25,746 nt of DNA from positions 1-25,746 of the forward strand of contig JANBQS010000222.1 of assembly GCA_027577415.1 (NCBI GenBank), read 5' to 3'. Origin of the DNA: Coemansia sp. RSA 922. Its lineage: Eukaryota > Kickxellomycota > Kickxellomycetes > Kickxellales > Kickxellaceae. Positions 19,073 through 25,746 of the stretch are shown here, one piece after another (within the stretch, counting starts at the first letter, position 1; each line of letters opens with the position of its first letter). Made by a program: the position numbers and the translations under genes. The notes beneath the pieces are model-generated. The model was not told the DNA's origin. It ran no database searches and worked only from the letters and a program-made list of their open reading frames with translations.

Positions 19073-19812
19073 TCATGCCTTGGCGGATTCGTCACGAATT
19101 AGACCATATACGTATGGCTGCATTCTCCAAAGTGCGATATTCATTTCCGCCTGAGACTCGATCGGCGACTCTTTGGCCAATAGAATAGCCAGGTGCTGCT
19201 ACAATACTCGGCACGCATAAGAGTTAAAGCGCAGAAAACGCATAGCAGTCGTTGAGTAAAATTCTAGAGGAGCAGAGCGTACATGTGGAGTATAGCGAAT
19301 CTCAACTTTAGTAGTTCGTATCTGTCTAGATTACCTTTAGTTGCAGCTCCTTTTCAAACTCTTGGACCGTCGCTTCTGCCTGTTTAATCGGTAACTGGTT
19401 GTCCTACCAGCACACATGCAACCATACATTGTTAGTGGCGGAAGGATATCTCAGTGAACAGCCTTTGAACATTGCTTAACTGATTACCTGTGGCGAAGCC
19501 CTTTCGTCGTTGATGTATTGGTACATCTTATCCAAGCACTCCTCAACTACAGCGGCGATAATAGTTTAGGAAACAATATTATGGCTTAAGAGCAATAATC
19601 ACTCAGTATACGATATCTTACATTGGCTGGCAAACCCATCGAGCTCGTCTCGCCGATGAGGAGCATCTAATAGTTCTAGGCTGTTTGCTTGGACTGACGT
19701 CCATTCGGATATTCTACATTTGCAGGCTTTTATAAATATCAGTATAGCTTACCAACAAAAAATGCAATTTCTTATAATACTATATTAACGCCATTACTTA
19801 CAACTCGTTCAT
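19073..19812 (-). CDS. Small five-exon gene encoding a 118-residue helical protein, not identified
   Basis: This gene was assembled from splice signals: exons 19802-19812, 19622-19713, 19488-19546, 19335-19403 and 19073-19198 on the minus strand (357 nt in total, 118 residues plus TGA). The four introns (88, 75, 84 and 136 nt) all have GT..AG ends with GTAAGT, GTAAGA, GTAATC and GTAATC donors, and all phases agree without a stop. The product begins MNELISEWTSVQANSLELLD and ends GLIRDESAKA. It is predominantly helical and charged, with heptad-like stretches (ELDGFASQFEECLDKMYQYI; TVQEFEKELQLKQHLAIL). Size and character would suit a subunit of a larger complex, but I do not recognise the family. 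The weak point is the 11-nt first exon. Confidence 0.68.
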
Positions 19813-20196
19813 GCAGCTTTGGAGATAAAGTACACAGACTATATAGATATACTAGCACAGAGAGAGCAACAAACCAAATAGCCTTTAATTTTTAGCTATT
19901 GGCTGTTGATCCTGTGATTGCCAACTGTACGTTTTGGGATGTCATACTTTGCATCTATATTTCCTTAGTAAGTGTGAATGCTGACAGGGAAAGTCTAACT
20001 CGTGTATGTGACCGAGAAAGGCTAACTAAGCTGATTTTAATAGGAGAGGTAAGAAAATGCACTAATTACAGGAAGGAAAAAAAGCCTAAACATATCGTTA
20101 TAGGCAATGGTTGTTGTGGCAACCGAAGCGGAGCATATACTCCTGCGCATTGTAGTTGTTTCGGTAAACCCAATTGCAATCGGGATACGCAAAGCT
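19813..20196. other. Intergenic region upstream of the five-exon gene
   Basis: This lies between the stop of the coiled-coil gene and the start of the small spliced gene, both on the minus strand. An AT-rich TATATAG-like sequence at about 19837-19850 could serve the spliced gene. An open plus-strand frame (19899-20234) is Cys- and Lys-rich without a recognisable domain and runs into the neighbouring gene, so it is not called. Confidence 0.4.
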
Positions 20197-21462
20197 TTAG
20201 AGAGCTTCTAGCGCCATCTCGAGCCTGGCCCTGACCTGGCGTGCCTGCTTGCTACGCTTAGTCATATATTCAATAGGAGCGGATGTGTCCCTGTTGCCAA
20301 GGATCTCCTCCGGTTTGTTGGGAGAAACATCTGAGCCTTGGACAATGTCGGGAATATCAGTGGTGTAGTTAATGGTAGCACATTTGCTAGATTGGTCAAT
20401 GGCAGGCAAGGTAGGCACAATCCTGTCAAAAGTGCGCTCGGCAGTCTCCTCACACTCCCCGAGGCAGGCCATGACGCGATATACAACCTTCTCGTGCTTC
20501 TTGACACCAACAATGGCACGTTCAACAGCCATCTCGCGAGTCTCAACAGCAATCTCGCGGGTCTTGACAGCCTCCTTAAGAGCATCAAGATCCCTCTCGC
20601 GAGCCTCGACGCTGGCCACTCTGAGGTTTACTACCTTATTGTAATCCTCAACACTGGTCATCGTACGTTTGGCGGAATTATTGCGAGTCTCCACAGCCTT
20701 CTCGCGAATTTCGACACTGGCTACTTTGTGTTTGGCGGCCCTCTCATGAGCCTCAGCAACCTTCTCGCGAATCTCGATACCCCTCTCGCGAACATCGACA
20801 CCCTTCTCGCGAGTCTCAATAGTCGCCTTGTAAGCCTCAGCACTGGCCTTCGTGCATTTGGCGGCCTTCTCCCGAGCCTCAGCAACCTTCTCACGAATCA
20901 CAACGGCCTTTTCGCGAATCTCAATGGCTTTCTCGCGAGTCTCGACATCCCTCTCGCGAGCCTTGCGCGCCCTGATACTGGCTAATTCGCTATCTACAAT
21001 TTTCTCGCGTAGTTCGACAGCCTTCTCGCGCTCCCTGGCCCTGACGAAGACACGCTTGATGACTCTCTCGCGTGCCATGATGTGGGCCATGCCGCGATTT
21101 ACAGACACCCTGCCTTCTTCAATGTCGTCCATGACGCGCTTCATTGCCCTTTCACGTTCTTCTATTTCAGCCTTGGAGCGCTCGATTTCCCTCTCACGAG
21201 CCTCAAAGATGGCTGCAATGGTCATCAGCGACCGGGCGGAAATAACATCTGACCATCCATGGGAAACTTCGTTCTCATTCTTACACTCATACATGTGCTC
21301 ATACCATGAAAGCCCGGTCGTCCTATCAAATGGGGTTGACTGAATTGAGACAGTGGAAGATACCGCCGGGGAGGGGGACGTGTCCCTGGGCCCAAGGATA
21401 GAGCTAACAGCGTGGTTTGCTCTCTTCATGGAGCGAGTTACTTTTTTCAAGAATGATGGCAT
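20197..21462 (-). CDS. Heptad-repeat coiled-coil protein of unknown function
   Basis: A single exon encodes 421 residues. The N-terminus is basic (MPSFLKKVTRSMKRANHAV). Residues about 88-330 are almost entirely helical, built on degenerate seven-residue units of the type REKAVET (21 bp in DNA), rich in Arg, Glu, Lys and Ala and without proline until about residue 345. This predicts a long coiled coil or charged single helix. The last 75 residues are less ordered and end in a second basic stretch. There is no signal peptide or membrane span. I recognise no family; a structural or scaffolding role is only a guess. A TATAAAAAG box lies about 125 bp upstream of the ATG. The repeat keeps other frames open on the opposite strand, which I treat as artefacts. 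Confidence 0.75.
   Translation of the reverse strand: MPSFLKKVTRSMKRANHAVSSILGPRDTSPSPAVSSTVSIQSTPFDRTTGLSWYEHMYECKNENEVSHGWSDVISARSLMTIAAIFEAREREIERSKAEIEERERAMKRVMDDIEEGRVSVNRGMAHIMARERVIKRVFVRAREREKAVELREKIVDSELASIRARKARERDVETREKAIEIREKAVVIREKVAEAREKAAKCTKASAEAYKATIETREKGVDVRERGIEIREKVAEAHERAAKHKVASVEIREKAVETRNNSAKRTMTSVEDYNKVVNLRVASVEARERDLDALKEAVKTREIAVETREMAVERAIVGVKKHEKVVYRVMACLGECEETAERTFDRIVPTLPAIDQSSKCATINYTTDIPDIVQGSDVSPNKPEEILGNRDTSAPIEYMTKRSKQARQVRARLEMALEAL
20500..21200 (-). repeat. Degenerate 21-bp repeats encoding the heptads
   Basis: Units containing CTCGCGAGTCTC/CTTCTCGCGAAT-like cores recur every 21 bp or multiples of it. The period equals seven codons, so internal duplication would lengthen the coiled coil without shifting the frame. 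Confidence 0.7.
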
Positions 21463-22432
21463 AGTTACAAAAACGAAAAAAAAAAAAATGCAAATTTGAA
21501 GAAAAGTGAAAAATGAATTTGTTTACAATTTCAAAAAGTAAGGAGAAAAGAAATGAAGGCTAGGCCAACATGCCCGCGTTCAGTCTTTTTATATGCGACA
21601 GACCATCAACTCCCACACGAATGCGATGATGGCATGGACGATGGATCGAGTTACGTAATACCTTTCTTCATAAAATGATCGACCGCCTGCATAATATGTT
21701 ACATATAAAGGCAGGAGTGCGGGGAGAAACGCGCAATGCCTTTACCATGCCATTTTATATGATGTGTAACTACTTGTCATCCGAAAGTATAAGCCTTTGT
21801 TCTCCTGCACAGCAGCTCTCTTTGGTATGAAGCACAATCGCACAATCGAGCAACAATGCAGACAATGCTGGAGGTGTAGGCCCAAATACCCTCCAAAGCG
21901 GAGAATAAGGGGCAGCACCCTATTCCCCCATTTGTTTACAATGAAAAAGTGGCAGTAGCTTGAGCCCGTGGGGATGACAGATCACCTCAAAACAGTAACA
22001 CCTCTAGATTTACGATCGGGCGCGTCAAGGGAAGCTGTGCTTTGCTTTTATCGAACCCCAGCTTGGCCGAATAAACAATCTCACGACAATAAGCGATTGT
22101 TATAGAGCCATCACTATAGAGAAAAGCTAGAACAGCAGTGTACACGCCTTTCTATCTTTCTTACTTTTTCTACACTCTTTTCCTGCTTGTTATTCATTTT
22201 ATGCCTTGGCTTTGCTATGGTTGCAAAAACTAGCTGGAAATGCAAGCTCATAGGACTAGCATCTGAACTATGCTTTGTGCTATATGTTACAGCGATATTG
22301 TGTCGATGCGCAGAGCTTGTCAACAATTCGCTCAGCTTATATTTTATATTGCGACTCAAGGTTTCCCTTTCGTTACACCCTACGCAAGACTAGACTGGTT
22401 GTTGAGAAAGATCTCGATGTCAAGCTCGTGTA
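21463..22432. other. Intergenic region; promoter of the coiled-coil gene, otherwise featureless
   Basis: A minus-strand TATAAAAAG box is at 21585-21593, and an A run (about 21478-21488) sits just ahead of the coiled-coil gene's ATG. Beyond that I see only short open frames on both strands with no recognisable content. No tRNA or transposon signal was found. Confidence 0.45.
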
Positions 22433-22597
22433 TTATCCAAACAACAGACGCGCAGTCTGTTGCACAGCCACTGTGAGTGGGCTAGTGGAGGCTGCTACTT
22501 TAAGACGTATGATATTCTTTGCACCCTCTGCTACGAGCTCAACTGCCCGCGTTAAGGCGTCTAGTTTTCTTTCTCTTTTTATTTCTTTCCTACGCAT
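22433..22597 (-). CDS. Candidate 54-codon small ORF
   Basis: This minus-strand frame runs from ATG at 22597 to TAA at 22433. The first 12 residues are basic (MRRKEIKRERK), and the remainder is a well-mixed amphipathic sequence (KLDALTRAVELVAEGAKNII; KVAASTSPLTVAVQQTARLL) that looks more like protein than random translation. A TATA-like AT-rich stretch lies 80-130 bp upstream. I do not recognise the product, and it could also be an exon of a larger gene. It follows the small membrane-protein gene on the same strand. Confidence 0.3.
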   Translation of the reverse strand: MRRKEIKRERKLDALTRAVELVAEGAKNIIRLKVAASTSPLTVAVQQTARLLFG

Positions 22598-22740
22598 CTC
22601 TTTCTGCTTTAAATTCCATGTTCGCTACTTGTCAACAGCCAACTCGTGTCATTAATAGTTTTGTATGATTGATACTCCAATTAATGGATAGTTCGTATGT
22701 ATTGCAATTTATAATTAATATGTATAAAAGCTGCCGCTCT

Positions 22741-23288
22741 TTACCAGGCAATGCATGCAAATGGCCCATTCGGGTATGTGCGCACGGCCAGCTTACGGAT
22801 CTCGGCATGCACAACAATGATAATCGTTAAGGGAATTGGGATAAAGAAGAACGCAACGAGGATGTTGGCCGTGTTAATGATACGGTTGGACAAATCAATG
22901 TAATAGAAGGACACAACACCGAGCACGAATGGAATTGCAAACAAGAGCCGCGGATTGCGAGTGGGTTCCCACAGTGGGTTCTGAAGGAACGTGCTTAACC
23001 GCCCTGTGGGCGCTGCCTCAGTGGATAACGACAAACGACAGAAAGTAGACCGACTGTGCGCCGCTCAGTAATGCATTGACCACTGTCTTTGACTTCCGTG
23101 CCTCCAAAGCCACCAAGCGTCCGCTTGTCAAACGCCAAAAAAACAGCTCGCTTGCTGTGAATCTGCCATACCAGCACTTATCCACAAATAATATAAACAC
23201 TCTTAAACCTACCTTTTGGGTTGTTGACTCTCGATGTGTTCTGCGCTATGTACCACGCGTCGCGGGTGCCGTATATCTCTGGCGCCAT
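22741..23288 (-). CDS. Small two-span membrane protein, probably two exons, not identified
   Basis: Exon 1 (23213-23288) reads MAPEIYGTRDAWYIAQNTSR and a few more residues, ending in phase 1 at a GTAGGT donor. Exon 2 (22741-23003) starts after a CCCACAG acceptor in the matching phase. The product has 112 residues: a polar N-terminus, LWEPTRNPR, two hydrophobic helices (LLFAIPFVLGVVSFYYI and ILVAFFFIPIPLTIIIVV) and a short charged C-terminus. A GGCAG acceptor nine bases earlier would add three residues in frame. An alternative middle exon (acceptor TTCACAG) opens a frame with another hydrophobic stretch but ends at a stop, so it could be an isoform or artefact. A mitochondrial or ER membrane location is a guess; I do not recognise the family. 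Confidence 0.5.
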
Positions 23289-24130
23289 TCGTGTGGGATA
23301 GACAAAAGAAAAAAGAGAATGTTTAACAAATATGAAAAAAGAGAATAGCGAAGAGCGTAGAGAAACAAAAGAGAAGAGAAAGGCAGGTGCTGTCGTTTCC
23401 TCTATCCCCTGATGGATCCTTCCCCCCGAGCTTATTCCCATCCCTCTCCAACAGCTCACAGCTCCCGGTCGGACTCTCACTGGCGGAAAAGCTCATAGTC
23501 TTGATTGAAGTCAAGGACAAGTGTGGTTTACGCGCTGCAACGCGTCCCGCTTGCCTGTTCTGTGAGTGACGCGGTCTGACGCGTCAAAACGCGTTTTCTA
23601 CTGTGATCATGCGCGGAGAACAAAGCTCCCCCCATCCCCACATTAAGGGCCCGCCCGTCAGAGCATGTGGAGCTGGTCCAGCTCCAGCTCCGGCCCCTGC
23701 GCCTGATTGTATTATACCTGTTGATTGTTTCTGGTTGCTAACGTCGCTGTTTGGCTAGCTAGACTAGACGTGTTTGGGCTCATTCGGAAGCTGCTGACTA
23801 GTAGAACGCAACTATGCAACTTGTTCAGAGCACGGCCTCTACCAGCCGCCCTCATTACCAAATAAACCTGGGAATGGTCCACCGCCGCCCCCCTTTGTTA
23901 ATTTTATTTTTCAAGGACCGGACCAAGCCAATCATCGCCCCTCCACGCGAAACACGCGTTACGTAATTTTTGCTCTCTGCCCAAACACATGTGTCAGTAG
24001 CTAAGAGTAGTTTGGTTCGTTTATTTAAGGCGGCTACTCTCCCGTATTCCTCTCCTTTCTCTCTTCTCTTTACTTTATTCATTGATTTCTAGACCTCATA
24101 CTCCCACCATAAATTTTTTTTTTTAACAAA
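23289..24130. promoter_or_regulatory. Divergent intergenic region with ACGCGT (MCB-type) sites
   Basis: This 842-bp region separates the small membrane-protein gene (minus) from the repeat-protein gene (plus). It holds ACGCGT at 23540-23545, 23579-23584, 23589-23594 and 23954-23959, with further ACGCG half matches near 23569 and 23944. A purine-rich stretch covers 23300-23380. A T run (about 24113-24124) precedes the plus-strand ATG. No coding sequence is convincing here. Confidence 0.5.
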
Positions 24131-24460
24131 ATGACCTCCCTTGCTCAACCCATGGCAGGTAAGCATTCTTTCGCTCAGGCTATGACTGGGCCTCGCACTA
24201 TTGCCCAGACCTTGGCCGGGCAGCGTTGTTATATTCCGCCCATGACTGGGCAGCGCTCTTTCACCCAGACAGCAACTGGGCAGCGCTCTCACACTCAGTT
24301 CACGACCGGAAAACATTTATATATCACACCCACGACTGGGCAGCGTACCATTGCCCAGGTTATGGCGGGTCGGCGCTCTTTTGATATGTCCATGATGGAG
24401 CAACGTACCTCTGCTAAACTCACTACAAGACAGAAAGTACCCGTTCAACTTGAAACTGGT
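24131..24460 (+). repeat. 30-bp tandem repeats (10-residue units)
   Basis: Roughly ten degenerate units with a core like ACTGGGCAGCGC encode Gly-Gln-Arg-Ser/Thr-x-x-Gln-x-x-Thr decapeptides. Units are in frame and well preserved at the Gly-x-Arg positions, suggesting selection or recent expansion. Confidence 0.75.
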
Positions 24461-24628
24461 CCATGCCAGCCTGATATGTTCGAGGACGAACAGAGCATGT
24501 CTGCTGGACCCGCAGTGGAACTGAACACACCTTCTAAATTCGAAACTGGTCCATGCCCGCCCGATACGTTCGAGGACGAACAGAGCATGTCTGCTGGACT
24601 CGCAGTGGAACTGAACACGCCTGCTGGA
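24449..24628 (+). repeat. Two 90-bp tandem units
   Basis: The unit around GAAACTGGTCCATGCC...GTTCGAGGACGAACAGAGCATGTCTGCTGGA occurs twice, about 90 bp apart, with few differences. This indicates recent duplication. It encodes the FEDEQSMSAG repeats. Confidence 0.8.
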
Positions 24629-24639
24629 CTCGCAGTGAA

Positions 24640-24825
24640 TCTGCCTGCTTCATAGCTTCGCCCTCCAACGCGACTCGATGCAGTGACTCTGCCTGCTTCT
24701 AAGCTGCGCCCTCCAACGCGACTTGCGACAGTGAATCTGCCTGATTCAAAGCTTCGCCCTCCAACGCGACTCGATGCAGTGACCCTGCCTGCTTCTAAGC
24801 TGCGCCCTCCAACCCGACTCGCGGC
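24640..24825 (+). repeat. Four 45-bp tandem units around the TAG codon
   Basis: Units with the core CGCCCTCCAACGCGACTCG recur every 45 bp, encoding LRPPTRLxxVxLPxSK. The first unit boundary has TCATAG where a later one has TCAAAG, a single-base difference that creates the stop. Confidence 0.8.
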
Positions 24826-24922
24826 AACTTGGCGTACAACAACTGCAGCTAGGGAATTACTATCATGGCTTACCACTGAGGAGCGCATTGCACTACGGCG
24901 CATTGTGGAGTCGCATATGTGA

Positions 24923-25746
24923 TTATTTTGAGCACACAGTGCCTAAAGCAATTGAAGGGGTACTAAGCGGGCTACAAACCAATAGTGACCAACAAAACAA
25001 TAGCAATTTTTTATTCTTTTATTTCCAACTTGAATATCTTCCTTTACACACTTCCTATCACTATATGACTAATGATTTCGGATAGCTCAGGATCGCTACT
25101 ATTAAAAATAAATAATCCCTCTTTATCCGGCTTGTTACTGGCTATGCTGCTATCATTCATGCGTCTATTTGTTGTGCAACTTCAATTTCTAACAAAGAAA
25201 ATATCAAGTCGTGGACGCCTAAGCTTGGATAATGGTATCGAGCGAACTTGCTTATGCTGGTTACTGCCGATATCCTAGTGGAAATCCATGAAGAATGGCT
25301 CACGCATGTTTTGCACTCAGCCACCAAAAACGGCAATCACCATTACTCATGTAGTTGTAGAACCGGCAAGTGCATTTATGCGAGTAATCAAAGAAATGCA
25401 AATCAAGGTAAATGTACAATTTAAGTCAAGACAGAAGAAAGTGTAGAATAAGATAATTGCGTGCTGCTCTATCACAAGCGCATTCAGCCTTGAGCTTGTT
25501 CGCATTGCTAAGGGGTTTTCACTAGTGTGCCTCATGTAGTCAAGCTAGCCTTTCGCTCGGCCTGATAAGGACAAGAACAAAACAACCACCCTTTACGCTT
25601 ATGCACCTAGTGTTGGTTACTACTGTACACGAAACAGTCCGCCCGTAATGCCGGTCCGAGCCTACTGTGGGGAACAAAGCTTGTACCCTTATTCTCTAGC
25701 TTTACTGTGCCTACGGCTGAATTCCCTAGTAGTTTCTTTATTGACA
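24923..25746. other. Terminal AT-rich region with no firm gene
   Basis: The first 150 bp may be a frameshifted continuation of the repeat-protein gene: a frame offset from it reads DYFEHTVPKAIEGVLSGLQ before running into AT-rich sequence near 25010. The rest contains only short frames without recognisable content on either strand. Confidence 0.4.

Larger units (their letters stand above)
24131..24922 (+). pseudogene. Repeat-protein gene interrupted by an in-frame TAG
   Basis: From the ATG at 24131 (context AACAAAATGACC) the frame encodes 174 residues to TAG at 24653-24655, then stays open in the same frame to TGA at 24920-24922 (264 codons). Three repeat types follow one another. First come about ten 10-residue units like GQRSFTQTAT (about residues 10-110), then two 30-residue units starting GPCxPDxFEDEQSMSAG (about 111-165), then four 15-residue units like LRPPTRLDAVTLPAS. 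The TAG falls where the sister repeats have AAG (Lys). The end, ARELLSWLTTEERIALRRI, looks like a folded tail. A shifted frame continues coding-like past 24922. It may be a pseudogene, a shorter protein, or a gene read through TAG. Function is not recognised. Confidence 0.55.

Noticed and set aside
19899..20234. A 111-codon Cys/Lys-rich plus-strand frame
   Set aside because: It has no recognisable domain, overlaps the coiled-coil gene end and lies in AT-rich intergenic sequence.
20338..20985. A 215-codon plus-strand frame opposite the coiled-coil gene, rich in Leu-Ala-Ser-Leu repeats
   Set aside because: It is the mirror of the 21-bp repeats: CTCGCGAG-type units keep opposite frames open. 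The minus frame has a TATA box, a longer open frame and a sensible coiled-coil pattern.
22050..22075. A GGTTCGA-like string (minus strand) suggesting a tRNA T-loop
   Set aside because: No matching acceptor stem, anticodon arm or A box could be found around it.
24445..24903. A 152-codon minus-strand frame opposite the repeat-protein gene, with ASRVGGRSLEAGR repeats
   Set aside because: It arises from the same tandem repeats. The plus strand has better start context and covers all three repeat types, although the antisense frame being free of stops is a reason for some doubt.

Overview
The window looks like nuclear DNA of a fungus. Its genes encode eukaryotic proteins with close fungal counterparts: an Sgd1/NOM1 ribosome factor, transportin Kap104, a ZGRF1-type helicase, mitochondrial 3-hydroxyisobutyrate dehydrogenase and GT69/CMT1-type mannosyltransferases. 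Introns are few and short, and those I could place have GT..AG ends, one with a TACTAA branch site. Long single-exon genes, the tandem GT69 array and the repeat-rich lineage-specific proteins suggest an early-diverging fungus, perhaps Kickxellomycotina. That placement is a guess from gene content. No tRNA, rRNA or CRISPR was found.

Region 1 (1-2144): the N-terminal two thirds of an SGD1/NOM1 gene on the minus strand, cut by the window edge. It shares a 366-bp divergent promoter with the first GT69 gene.

Region 2 (2145-10596): four tandem same-strand paralogues of a Golgi type II GT69 glycosyltransferase. Copies 3 and 4 belong to one segmental duplication that includes their 5' flanks. They are now separated by a decayed non-LTR retrotransposon with a 15-A tail. 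The copies are mosaics of shared and private blocks, consistent with gene conversion. A small 5'-flank segment lies in opposite orientation in copies 3 and 4, and copy 4 has a 12-bp repeat expansion in its stem.

Region 3 (10936-18974): conserved housekeeping genes. KAP104 (two exons, plus strand) converges on a ZGRF1-like SF1 helicase (minus) that carries two N-terminal DUF2439 domains. The mitochondrial HIBADH gene (minus) lies upstream of the helicase.

Region 4 (19073-25746): small and lineage-specific genes. They are a five-exon gene for a 118-residue helical protein assembled here from splice signals, a 421-residue heptad-repeat coiled-coil protein, a 54-codon candidate ORF, a two-exon gene for a small two-span membrane protein, and a repeat protein whose frame is cut by an in-frame TAG and probably a frameshift. 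A cluster of ACGCGT (MCB-type) sites lies between the last two. The final 0.8 kb shows no convincing gene.
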